Assembly (NCBI GenBank): GCA_913057815.1
Contig: CAJXOV010000070.1
Location: forward strand, 1 to 8,666
Reading direction: 5' to 3'
Source: an uncultured Flavobacteriales bacterium
GTDB lineage: Bacteria > Bacteroidota > Bacteroidia > Flavobacteriales_D > Sanyastnellaceae
DNA: 8,666 nucleotides
Position numbers and translations under genes: made by a program. Below, in pieces: positions 1 through 6,361 of the stretch. Position 1 is the stretch's first letter. Each line of letters opens with the position of its first letter. The notes below the pieces were generated by a model. It was not told where the DNA came from. It saw only the letters and a list, made by a program, of their open reading frames with translations, and made no database searches.

Positions 1-46
1 AGATGTAGAGAGGTCTCGTGGGCTCGGAGATGTGTATAAGAGACAG
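1..46 (+). other. Nextera P7-side sequencing adapter (non-genomic)
   Basis: This stretch is synthetic. Positions 28-46 are the 19-base Tn5 mosaic end, and 13-27 are the Nextera read-2 handle that precedes it. Positions 5-12 (GTAGAGAG) fit the 8-base i7 index slot and match the adapter form of index N707 as I remember it. Positions 1-4 (AGAT) are the 3' end of the P7 primer. The order P7-index-handle-mosaic end is exactly that of a finished library molecule, so this is untrimmed adapter and not a transposon in the genome. Native sequence starts at 47. Confidence 0.97.
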
Positions 47-58
47 ATCCTAAACTAT

Positions 59-685
59 TCATAGCTCTACTATATTTTTATACAAGCTCTTTAACCTCGT
101 ATCGTGAGTCACTATCACTAAAGCTGCTCCTTCCTGAGCTGCTTGTTCTTCTAGTAACGCCACTACATTTTCAGTATTCTTATCATCTAGCGCACTCGTA
201 GGCTCATCAGCAAAGATAATTTTAGGTTGATGGACCAGCGCTCTAGCTATAGAAACTCGTTGTCTTTCTCCTATACTTAGATTCTTTATTCTAGAGTTTA
301 GTTTATGGCCTATTTGAAGTCTTTCTAGTAATTCTGTAATACGTTCATCACTCACTTTTTTTCCTCCAAGCCATAGCGGAACTCTAAGATTTTCCTTTAC
401 CGTAAGTGCGCTTATAAAATGTGCGGTTTGAAATACCAAGCCTATGTTTTTACCTCTAAACTGGTCTAGTTCTCTGCTATTAAGCGTAGCAATATCTGTC
501 CCATCCAAAACAATGCTCCCTGCTTTAGGTCTGAGTAATCCTGTAAGCAGGTGCAGATAAGTAGTTTTTCCAGTTCCTGAACCACCTAGAATCAATCTCT
601 TCTCTCCTGCCCCACACGTAAAGTCTGGGAAAGAAAACGAGTTCTGGTCGTCATACGAAAACGATATGTTTTTGGCATTGAGCAT
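59..685 (-). CDS. ABC transporter ATP-binding protein, LolD/MacB-like
   Basis: This is a stand-alone ABC ATPase of 208 residues from the chosen start, the usual size for the FtsE/LolD/MacB group. Visible motifs are Walker A GGSGTGKT (residues 34-41), Q-loop Q86 in VFQ, signature LSIGERQR (136-143), Walker B ending in FADE (158-161), the D-loop SALD, and switch His194. The signature departs from the usual LSGGQ/E. The residues after the Q-loop (ALTVKENLRVPL) resemble the lipoprotein-release and macrolide-export ATPases, so it probably energises an FtsX-like permease in the inner membrane. That partner would lie past the left edge and is not seen. I start at the ATG at 685 because MLNAKNISFSY is the normal N-terminus of this family. 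A TTG at 718 and an ATG at 703 are in frame but add residues without family support. The gene is complete: its TGA stop is at 59, 12 bases inside the adapter boundary. The substrate is unknown. Confidence 0.9.
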   Translation of the reverse strand: MLNAKNISFSYDDQNSFSFPDFTCGAGEKRLILGGSGTGKTTYLHLLTGLLRPKAGSIVLDGTDIATLNSRELDQFRGKNIGLVFQTAHFISALTVKENLRVPLWLGGKKVSDERITELLERLQIGHKLNSRIKNLSIGERQRVSIARALVHQPKIIFADEPTSALDDKNTENVVALLEEQAAQEGAALVIVTHDTRLKSLYKNIVEL

Positions 686-731
686 TGCACCGCAAGATAT
701 CATTAATGAATCAATCAACAGCTGTGAGCGT

Positions 732-739
732 CACAATTA
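732..739 (-). promoter_or_regulatory. possible -7 box for the ABC ATPase gene
   Basis: On the minus strand this reads TAATTGTG, one mismatch from the Bacteroidota -7 consensus TAnnTTTG. A TTG lies 16 bases upstream as a possible -33 element, which is slightly short spacing. The box sits 46 bases before the ATG at 685. The match is weak and the assignment is tentative. Confidence 0.25.
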
Positions 740-788
740 CTAGTATAATTTTTCACAACGAATAAAAGTTTAGTCACCTACTAATTTC

Positions 789-796
789 TACCTTCG
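789..796 (+). promoter_or_regulatory. Bacteroidota -7 promoter box (TACCTTCG)
   Basis: TACCTTCG matches TAnnTTTG with a single T-to-C change. The nine bases TACCTTCGC recur exactly at 2495-2503 upstream of the dipeptidase. Only four bases separate the box from the ATG at 801, so transcription should begin at or just beyond that ATG. Either the mRNA is leaderless or the ATG at 813 is the true start. I see no clear -33 TTTG at normal spacing. Confidence 0.6.
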
Positions 797-800
797 CACC

Positions 801-1226
801 ATGAGTAGCACTATGAAATTCAGCCAAAGATTAATCAGATACCTCATAGGAATGGGAATAGGATTAGCACTGGTTTTTATGATGTTTGGGCCTAGAGGAT
901 GCGGTAAATGGCTTCCTGGAAACCAAGTGAAAAAATGGATTAGAGAGAATAACGCCAATATTGAAGTTTCTTCTTCTACTTCCTGTCTGATGAAATGCCA
1001 AGGCTTAGAGCTAGATGATATTTTATATTGCATCTCTGACGAAGGAGATGGTAATGTGCTATTCGAAGAAAGTCAAACCAAAGGTTATCCTAAAACTTAT
1101 GTGATCCAATCCAACAGAGGGGATTCTGTTGACTACAAATTTGGATTTATCCTTAGAGAAGATTCCAGCAGCGTAGTCTCTATGGCGCAGAGATTGGATA
1201 AGACTTTTGAGTGTGATTGTAAATAG
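801..1226 (+). CDS. small membrane-anchored Cys-rich protein, DUF4258-like
   Basis: I do not recognise a function. The 141-residue product has a short basic N-terminus, one hydrophobic helix at about residues 13-29, then a soluble domain of about 110 residues, probably facing the periplasm. It has six cysteines after the helix (34, 62, 66, 77, 138, 140), including a CLMKC pair and a CDC near the C-terminus. The pattern GNVLFEESQTKGYPKTYVIQ resembles, from memory, DUF4258 proteins that are widespread in Bacteroidota; this needs a profile search. The ATG at 801 is four bases after a promoter box, so the second ATG at 813 (MKFSQRL, residue 5) is a realistic alternative start. The gene is divergent from the ABC ATPase and ends 3 bases from the convergent proline dehydrogenase stop, with no hairpin terminator between them. 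Confidence 0.7.
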   Translation: MSSTMKFSQRLIRYLIGMGIGLALVFMMFGPRGCGKWLPGNQVKKWIRENNANIEVSSSTSCLMKCQGLELDDILYCISDEGDGNVLFEESQTKGYPKTYVIQSNRGDSVDYKFGFILREDSSSVVSMAQRLDKTFECDCK

Positions 1227-1229
1227 GAC

Positions 1230-2393
1230 TTAAGCTTTCTTTCTCCTATCCATCTCAGACTTAATCAACCCTAGCTCCCTTCCCATCTGACCATCCATAG
1301 ATGTGTTTTCATCTGCTCGCCTTATCAAATAAGGAAGAACTTCTTTCACAGGACCATACGGCACATACTTGGCTACTCTGTAGCCTTTGTTAGAAAGATT
1401 AAAGCTAATGTGGTCACTCATCCCATAAAGCTGAGCAAAATAAGCGTGCTCATGATGGTTGTGAATGTTTTTGGTTTTCATTAACTGAACCAAATATGCC
1501 GAGCTTTCTTCATTATGCGTTCCCGCACAGAAAGCTACTTCACTTATGTTTTCTACACAGAAATCTAGTGCAGCATTAAAGTCTTTATCTGTAGCTGGCT
1601 TGTTTGGTTGGATAGGAGAAGCATATCCTCGTTCTTCTGCTCTATTTCTTTCTTTCTCCATGTATGCGCCTCTTACCAACTTAACCGCACATATAAAGTT
1701 CTCTTTCTTAGCTTTCTCGTGTAGACTCTTCAAGTAATCCAACCTGTCATGTCTATATAACTGAACCGTGTTATAAACCACAGCTCTATCTTGGTTATAA
1801 GTAGCCATCATTTCTTCAGCTAACCTATCTATGGTTTCCTGAATCCAGCTCTCTTCTGCATCTATAAACACAGGTGTTCCGGTTTCATAAGCCAATGAGC
1901 AGATTTCATCTACTCGATTCTTAATTTTCTTGAATTCTAAAATGTCTGCTTCTTGAGCTTTAGACAAATCATTCACCGCTTCTAAAACAGAAAACCTGCC
2001 TATTCCTGTTACTTTAAAAACACAAAATGGAATGTGATGATTATCTCCTGCCGCCTTTACAGTTCTTTTGATTTCAGCCATAGTAGCATCAAAATCATCT
2101 TCTGATGTTTTTCCTTCTACCGAGTAATCTAGGATCGTTCCTATTCCGTATTCATCCAAGACTTTAGTAGTAGATGCACACTCTGCTATGGTTTCTCCTC
2201 CACAAAACTGCTCAAAAATAGTAGGCTTTATAATCCAATTCATTGGTAACCTCAGCTTGATAGCTAAGTTGGTCATGACTTTCCCGAACTTGGTAAACGA
2301 AGAATTGCCTACCATTCTAAAAAGCCAATAAGCTTTTTTCAATTGGCCGTTTGACTTGCTTCTAAACGCTATTTCAGTATCTGTAAATTTCAT
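1230..2393 (-). CDS. putA: proline dehydrogenase (monofunctional, FAD-dependent)
   Basis: The enzyme oxidises L-proline to pyrroline-5-carboxylate with FAD, passing electrons to the respiratory quinone pool. This is the first step of proline catabolism to glutamate. The 387-residue product is a stand-alone PRODH barrel without the aldehyde dehydrogenase half of long PutA. Recognisable segments are FKVTG (K127), DAEESW (D178), NTVQLY (Q211), KLVRGAY (238-244), FAQLYGMSDHIS (319-330), YVPYGPV (Y343) and YLIRRADEN (R358, R359). By alignment to E. coli PutA, K127, D178, Y343, R358 and R359 correspond to its flavin-site and proline-binding residues. The sequence looks closer to eukaryotic-type PRODH than to PutA. 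I start at the ATG at 2393 because the upstream in-frame TTG at 2408 overlaps a perfect TATTTTTG promoter box. No P5C dehydrogenase gene is in the window. The symbol is a family symbol only; prodh would serve equally well. Confidence 0.93.
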   Translation of the reverse strand: MKFTDTEIAFRSKSNGQLKKAYWLFRMVGNSSFTKFGKVMTNLAIKLRLPMNWIIKPTIFEQFCGGETIAECASTTKVLDEYGIGTILDYSVEGKTSEDDFDATMAEIKRTVKAAGDNHHIPFCVFKVTGIGRFSVLEAVNDLSKAQEADILEFKKIKNRVDEICSLAYETGTPVFIDAEESWIQETIDRLAEEMMATYNQDRAVVYNTVQLYRHDRLDYLKSLHEKAKKENFICAVKLVRGAYMEKERNRAEERGYASPIQPNKPATDKDFNAALDFCVENISEVAFCAGTHNEESSAYLVQLMKTKNIHNHHEHAYFAQLYGMSDHISFNLSNKGYRVAKYVPYGPVKEVLPYLIRRADENTSMDGQMGRELGLIKSEMDRRKKA

Positions 2394-2405
2394 TTTCCCT
2401 AATGA

Positions 2406-2413
2406 CAAAAATA
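2406..2413 (-). promoter_or_regulatory. -7 promoter box of proline dehydrogenase (TATTTTTG)
   Basis: On the minus strand this is a perfect TAnnTTTG, 12 bases before the ATG at 2393. It overlaps the in-frame TTG at 2406-2408, which rules out that TTG as the start if the box is active. The expected leader is only a few bases. I see no convincing -33 element. Confidence 0.6.
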
Positions 2414-2494
2414 GCCTTTTCTACTTCTGTGAGAAAGTTTAGAAATAGCATAAAGTGACTAATAAAATCCAAAGATAAAAGACATTTAGATTTG

Positions 2495-2502
2495 TACCTT
2501 CG
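2495..2502 (+). promoter_or_regulatory. -7 promoter box of the dipeptidase operon (TACCTTCG)
   Basis: TACCTTCG is one base off TAnnTTTG and is identical, including the following C, to the box at 789. It lies 21 bases before the ATG at 2524, leaving room for a short leader of about 15 bases. Together with the box at 2406 it makes the 130 bases between the two genes a divergent promoter region. Confidence 0.6.
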
Positions 2503-2523
2503 CGTTCTCAAAACACGTCAATC

Positions 2524-3906
2524 ATGATCAACGATTATATAGAAAAAAACAAGGATAGATTTTTAGAAGAGCTTTTAGATTTACTTAGAATTCCTTCTGT
2601 AAGTGCCGACCCAGCTTATGCTAAAGATGTAGTGAAAACTGCAGATTTCGTAGCAGCTAGTTTGACTAAAGCTGGAGCTGACAACGTGGAAATCTGTGAA
2701 ACTGCTGGTTATCCTATCGTCTATGGAGAAAAGTTTATAGATTCTAGCCTTCCTACTGTACTCGTTTATGGTCATTATGATGTACAGCCGGCAGATCCAG
2801 TTGAATTATGGGATTCTCCACCTTATAAGCCAGTCATAAAAAAGACTGACATTCATCCTGAGGGAGCCATTTTTGCCAGAGGAGCTTGTGATGACAAAGG
2901 TCAAATGTATATGCATGTAAAGGCTTTTGAGACGATGATAGAAACCGATTCATTGCCATGCAATGTGAAGTTTATGATAGAAGGAGAAGAAGAAGTCGGA
3001 TCAGAAAATCTAGGGATATTTGTAGCAGCTAACCATGAGAGATTAGCCTGTGATGTAATCCTAGTTTCTGATACAGGTGTGATAGCCAATGACATCCCAT
3101 CTATCTGTACAGGACTTAGAGGTCTTTCTTATGTAGAGGTAGAAGTTACAGGGCCTAACAGAGATTTACATTCAGGTTTATACGGAGGAGCTGTGCCTAA
3201 CCCTATTAATGTGTTATGTGAAATGATAGCAACATTAAAGAATCAGGACAAGCACATTACTATTCCAGGATTTTATGATGATGTAAGAGTGCTTAGCCAA
3301 GAAGAAAGAGATGAAATGGCTAAGGCTCCATTCAACTTAAGTGATTATAAAAAATCTATCGGACTTAAAGACATTGAAGGAGAAGCTGGATTTACTACCA
3401 ACGAAAGAAATTCTGTACGTCCTACGCTAGACGTAAATGGAATATGGGGAGGATATATTGGAGAAGGAGCTAAGACAGTAATAGCCTCTAAAGCTTACGC
3501 TAAAATCAGCATGAGATTGGTTCCTAACCAAAGCTCAGAAAAAATTACGGAAATGTTTCAAAAGCATTTCGAATCCATAGCACCTGCAAGTGTTTCAGTA
3601 AAAGTAACTCCACATCACGGAGGAGAAGCTGCCGTAACACCTACTGATACACCAGAGTATAAAGCAGCCAGTATGGCCATGGAAACTACTTATGGAAAAA
3701 AACCTATTCCTCAGCCTAGCGGAGGAAGTATTCCTATCGTAGCATTATTCGAGAAAGAACTGAATGTAAAAACAGTTTTAATGGGATTCGGCCTGGATTC
3801 AGATGCTATCCATTCGCCTAATGAACACTACGGTTTGTTTAACTATTTTCAAGGAATAAAGACTATCCCTCTTTATTTCCAGAATTATGCTGAATTAAAA
3901 AAGTAA
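2524..3906 (+). CDS. M20 family dipeptidase (carnosinase/CNDP-like metallopeptidase)
   Basis: This is a cytosolic binuclear zinc peptidase of 460 residues, the normal length for the CNDP/PepV-like M20 dipeptidases. It has no signal peptide, so it probably splits imported dipeptides. The metal site is complete: H84 and D86 (GHYDVQP), the first Asp of the DDKG motif (D123), E156 (general base) and E157 in EGEEEVGS, D183 in VSDTG, and H430 in DAIHSPNE. H216 in DLHSG corresponds to the lid-domain His that reaches the partner active site in CNDP dimers. The dimerisation/lid domain lies at about residues 200-380. The start ATG at 2524 follows a promoter box and gives the usual N-terminus. The gene probably forms an operon with the lipoprotein gene 31 bases downstream. 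It could act on a wide range of dipeptides; substrate specificity cannot be read from the sequence. Confidence 0.93.
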   Translation: MINDYIEKNKDRFLEELLDLLRIPSVSADPAYAKDVVKTADFVAASLTKAGADNVEICETAGYPIVYGEKFIDSSLPTVLVYGHYDVQPADPVELWDSPPYKPVIKKTDIHPEGAIFARGACDDKGQMYMHVKAFETMIETDSLPCNVKFMIEGEEEVGSENLGIFVAANHERLACDVILVSDTGVIANDIPSICTGLRGLSYVEVEVTGPNRDLHSGLYGGAVPNPINVLCEMIATLKNQDKHITIPGFYDDVRVLSQEERDEMAKAPFNLSDYKKSIGLKDIEGEAGFTTNERNSVRPTLDVNGIWGGYIGEGAKTVIASKAYAKISMRLVPNQSSEKITEMFQKHFESIAPASVSVKVTPHHGGEAAVTPTDTPEYKAASMAMETTYGKKPIPQPSGGSIPIVALFEKELNVKTVLMGFGLDSDAIHSPNEHYGLFNYFQGIKTIPLYFQNYAELKK

Positions 3907-3937
3907 GAACTGGTACAGTTTCTGCGTTGCAATAAGT

Positions 3938-4390
3938 ATGAGAATTACACTTTTTATAGCACTTCTATCTCTTATTTTTTCTTCATGTAACATCTATCAA
4001 GATATAGAAGTTCAAGAGGTGAGAGATATTAGGATAACGAAAATGTCAGACAAGGGAATAGAAGCTGAAGTAGATATCAAAGTCTTCAACCCTAATAATT
4101 TCAAAGTTTCTATAGTAGCTGTAGACGCAGACATCTATGTAAATGATAAAGATGTAGGTGATGCTAAATTGAGAAGAAAGGTAATTCTAGGAAAAAAATC
4201 TAACGAAGTTCACACCATTAAAATTGAAGGAGATTATACAGATATGAGTGGAGGTATTCTCCAAACATTGATAGGTGGCTTGTTCTCACAATCTATGAAT
4301 TTCAAAGTAGATGGAACTATGAAAGGAAAAGCTTTACTTATTGGAAAGAGCTTTTATTTTCAAGTAGATCAAGATGTAGAAATGAATTAA
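3938..4390 (+). CDS. LEA type 2 family lipoprotein
   Basis: The product is a 150-residue predicted lipoprotein. A hydrophobic signal (about residues 3-14) is followed by the lipobox IFSSC, with lipidated Cys17. The rest is one LEA14/WHy-type domain (about residues 30-148): the segments EAEVDIKVFNPNNFKVSI and DADIYVNDKDVG, then a conserved beta pattern, are typical of this fold. Family members are small beta-sandwich proteins named for plant desiccation proteins; their bacterial role is not settled, though binding of hydrophobic ligands or stress protection has been proposed. It starts 31 bases after the dipeptidase stop, on the same strand and with no terminator between, so co-transcription is likely. 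Its stop is 4 bases from the convergent msrA stop, with no clear hairpin. Confidence 0.8.
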   Translation: MRITLFIALLSLIFSSCNIYQDIEVQEVRDIRITKMSDKGIEAEVDIKVFNPNNFKVSIVAVDADIYVNDKDVGDAKLRRKVILGKKSNEVHTIKIEGDYTDMSGGILQTLIGGLFSQSMNFKVDGTMKGKALLIGKSFYFQVDQDVEMN

Positions 4391-4394
4391 CAAA

Positions 4395-5033
4395 CTACTT
4401 CAGAAGATCTGGAAACTTCGCTTTAAACGCATTTAATCTAGGAATAGAAACCGCTTGTATATATGGATGATTTGGATGAAGCACCTCATAGTCTTGATGA
4501 TACTCTTCTCCCATCCAAAACTTCTCGAACTTCATTACTTCACTTCCTACTTTAAAGCCTTCCATTTCCAAAGCTTTGACTTGCTTCTCTATTATTAACT
4601 TTTCATCGTCATTCTGATAGAAGGCTATACTACGGTATTGACTTCCTCTATCATTTCCTTGACCATTTACCTGTTCTATATTCTGACTTCCAAAATAAAC
4701 CGTTACTAAAGTCTCAAAACTCACTACTTCTGGGTTATAAATAACTTCTACAGCTTCTGCGTGACCTGTTGATCCAGTATTAGACGCTTCGTAAGTTGGG
4801 TTTTTTGAGTGACCACCTGAATACCCATTATACACCTCCTCTACTCCGTTTACACTTTCGAAAACAGCCTCTACACACCAGAAACACCCACTGGCAAAGT
4901 ATGCTCTAGACTTCCCTTCTAGATTTATCTCCTTCTTGGAAATCGATTCATGATCCGATGGTCTAGATTGATTGTCAGAAGATTGGCATGCAGCCAATGA
5001 AAAAGCGAACAAAACGGATAATAGGTATTTCAT
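4395..5033 (-). CDS. msrA: peptide-methionine (S)-S-oxide reductase, lipoprotein form
   Basis: MsrA reduces the S-epimer of methionine sulfoxide in proteins. This copy has a lipoprotein signal with lipobox LAAC (Cys16) and a Ser/Asp-rich linker to about residue 40, so it should be anchored in the envelope and repair extracytoplasmic proteins. The catalytic domain spans about residues 43-210. Catalytic Cys50 sits in GCFWC, with Cys53 as the likely resolving cysteine because no other Cys is present apart from the lipidated one. Y71 (GYSGG), E93 (GHAEAVEV), D128 and Y133 (GNDRGSQYRS) match the known active-site residues. One oddity is that the segment usually reading HDPT before the GND motif is SQNIEQ here. 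The source of reducing power is not visible; no thioredoxin-like gene or MsrB is in the window. A four-helix membrane protein gene lies 64 bases upstream on the same strand, and read-through is possible. Confidence 0.93.
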   Translation of the reverse strand: MKYLLSVLFAFSLAACQSSDNQSRPSDHESISKKEINLEGKSRAYFASGCFWCVEAVFESVNGVEEVYNGYSGGHSKNPTYEASNTGSTGHAEAVEVIYNPEVVSFETLVTVYFGSQNIEQVNGQGNDRGSQYRSIAFYQNDDEKLIIEKQVKALEMEGFKVGSEVMKFEKFWMGEEYHQDYEVLHPNHPYIQAVSIPRLNAFKAKFPDLLK

Positions 5034-5097
5034 AGAATTTATTTTATGGGGAAATAACGGATTAAAACACCCTTAAATTCTCACGAGAAAATGACGG

Positions 5098-5562
5098 TTA
5101 AATATTTCCGTCAATTATGTTTGCATCGTTTTCTTTAGAGGCAGCAAACTTTAAAGGATGTGCAAATTTCCATGCTAAAATAGCCATTGGGAAATATGCA
5201 AAAATTAAATCTATTAAAGTCAAGCTCAAAGGTTCAAACCCTAGCAGAAAAGACATACCTAAACCTCCTAAAAAGTGAAATCCAGCTACTACTAATGCTA
5301 ACATTTTATGAGAAGAAACTGCTATTTTGCATGCTACAAAAGCACCTACGAGAGTTCCTATAGCATGTGCTAAAAAAGGCGCTATAAAATGCTTGGTAGA
5401 ATACAAATGAATATTAGCCTTTATACTTTCGATATCATTTGGATCTACCCCTTCTGGAATTGGTAAAAAATGTCCCCCAACAGACACCAAAGTCCCGTTG
5501 ATGAATAACTCCACTATTATTCCAGCTATAACAGCTAGTATATTTCTTAAAATAGGATTCAT
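5098..5562 (-). CDS. conserved four-helix membrane protein, function unknown
   Basis: I do not recognise a named family. The 154-residue product has four hydrophobic segments at about residues 5-28, 59-81, 86-108 and 113-132. A periplasmic or cytoplasmic loop of about 30 residues (PIPEGVDPNDIESIKANIHLY) lies between helices 1 and 2. The second segment carries PFLAHAIGTLVGAF, with Gly and small-residue packing. From memory, proteins with the PEGVD loop and the LAHAxGTLVGAF helix recur in Bacteroidota as hypothetical proteins. The C-terminus is polar and acidic. The ATG at 5562 is the natural start because the first helix follows directly. The gene sits between msrA (downstream, 64 bases away) and the FKBP terminator (upstream), so it should have its own promoter in 5563-5631. 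TAATTTG there is only a partial match to the consensus. Confidence 0.75.
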   Translation of the reverse strand: MNPILRNILAVIAGIIVELFINGTLVSVGGHFLPIPEGVDPNDIESIKANIHLYSTKHFIAPFLAHAIGTLVGAFVACKIAVSSHKMLALVVAGFHFLGGLGMSFLLGFEPLSLTLIDLIFAYFPMAILAWKFAHPLKFAASKENDANIIDGNI

Positions 5563-5631
5563 AATTAATTTGGTTTAGGATTGTCAAATTAACCAATTAT
5601 CATGAAACAGAATGAAAATTCATCGAAACAT

Positions 5632-5661
5632 AAAAAAGGCCTGAACGAATGTTCAGGCCTT
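5632..5661 (-). terminator. intrinsic terminator of the FKBP gene
   Basis: An 11-base perfect inverted repeat (5636-5646 and 5651-5661, AAGGCCTGAAC with its complement) encloses a four-base loop. On the minus strand it is followed by a run of six T (5637-5632, two of them in the stem). It begins 25 bases past the FKBP stop and isolates that gene from the membrane-protein gene downstream. The T run lies only on the minus-strand side, so it works for FKBP and not in the other direction. Confidence 0.9.
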
Positions 5662-5685
5662 AAATCTTTATTTGGAAAGTAAAAT

Positions 5686-6282
5686 TTAGTTGATTCCTAA
5701 TAACTCTACTTCGAAAATTAATGTTGTGTGTGGTCCTATTTGCTGACCAGCTCCTCTATCACCATAAGCTAAATCAGAAGGTACAAATAACTTCCATTTA
5801 GAACCTACAGGCATAAGTTGAAGTGCTTCAACCCAACCTGGAATTACTCCATTTACAGGGAATGTAGCTGGCTCTCCTCTTTCTACTGAACTATCAAAAA
5901 CTTGACCTGAAATTAAAGTCCCATGATAATGTGTTGTCACGCTATCTGTGGCTTTAGGAGTTTCTCCAGTTCCAGCATGCATTACTTCATACTGAAGCCC
6001 AGTATCAGTAACAGTTATACCGTCTTTTTTTGAATTTTCAGCTAAAAATGCTTGACCTTCCGCCCCTGCTTTCTGAGCTTGTTCCGCTTGTTTCTTACCA
6101 AAAAAGTCTTGTAGAAATGCATCCATTTCCTCTTGACTCATTTTTAAATCACCTATAACTACTTGGTCATTCAGAGCTTCCATAAAAACCTCCATATCCA
6201 AATTCGTAATACCTTGTGCTTTAAGACTAGCACCAACATTGGCTCCTAGACTATAGCTTAATTTTTCTAGTTCATTTTTCAT
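5686..6282 (-). CDS. FKBP-type peptidyl-prolyl cis-trans isomerase
   Basis: The enzyme speeds cis-trans isomerisation of X-Pro bonds during folding. The product has 198 residues: an N-terminal helical dimerisation domain (about 1-85, FKBP_N type, as in FklB and FkpA) and a C-terminal FKBP domain (about 88-198). The FK506-fold active-site residues are all present: Y119, F129, D130, F141, V146-I147, W150, Y173 and F190. No signal peptide is visible, so it is probably cytoplasmic, as FklB is. I chose the ATG at 6282: an in-frame start further upstream at 6312 would add ten residues, but the perfect promoter box TACTTTTG at 6290-6297 lies inside that extension. The gene is monocistronic, bounded by its own promoter and a strong terminator, and divergent from the amidohydrolase. 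Confidence 0.93.
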   Translation of the reverse strand: MKNELEKLSYSLGANVGASLKAQGITNLDMEVFMEALNDQVVIGDLKMSQEEMDAFLQDFFGKKQAEQAQKAGAEGQAFLAENSKKDGITVTDTGLQYEVMHAGTGETPKATDSVTTHYHGTLISGQVFDSSVERGEPATFPVNGVIPGWVEALQLMPVGSKWKLFVPSDLAYGDRGAGQQIGPHTTLIFEVELLGIN

Positions 6283-6289
6283 CTGGCCG

Positions 6290-6297
6290 CAAAAGTA
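6290..6297 (-). promoter_or_regulatory. -7 promoter box of the FKBP gene (TACTTTTG)
   Basis: On the minus strand this is a perfect TAnnTTTG, followed by C as in the boxes at 789 and 2495. Seven bases separate it from the ATG at 6282, so the mRNA should have almost no leader. It excludes the longer in-frame start at 6312. Confidence 0.65.
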
Positions 6298-6361
6298 CGG
6301 TTTACTATTCAATGGCTATATTTACTTTGTGATATTTCAAGGTCAAATTAAAAATCTCCAA

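Noticed and set aside
28..46. Tn5/IS50-like mosaic end, with its inverted copy at 8619-8637, as a composite transposon
   Set aside because: Each copy is flanked by Illumina handles, index slots and P7/P5 primer bases, and there is no matching nine-base target duplication. It is library adapter.
2394..2408. TTG start for proline dehydrogenase at 2408
   Set aside because: It overlaps the TATTTTTG promoter box at 2406-2413; the ATG at 2393 is the better start.
4388..4412. Bidirectional terminator between the LEA lipoprotein and msrA
   Set aside because: Only short palindromes (CTTCAGAAG, CAGAAGATCTG) are present, without GC-rich stems or T runs.
5070..5096. Inverted repeat TTCTC/GAGAA as a terminator after the four-helix membrane gene
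   Set aside because: The stem is five bases with a two-base loop and has no T run, so it is too weak to call.
6283..6312. Ten-residue N-terminal extension of FKBP
   Set aside because: A perfect TACTTTTG promoter box lies inside it, and the family N-terminus starts at MKNELEKLSYSLG.
6317..6324. TATATTTA as the -7 box of the amidohydrolase gene
   Set aside because: It lacks the final G of TAnnTTTG, and no -33 element is evident. It is possible but not strong enough to list.
6329..6361. GTG start giving an 11-residue extension before the amidohydrolase signal peptide
   Set aside because: It would put polar residues ahead of a clean Sec signal that begins at the ATG at 6362.
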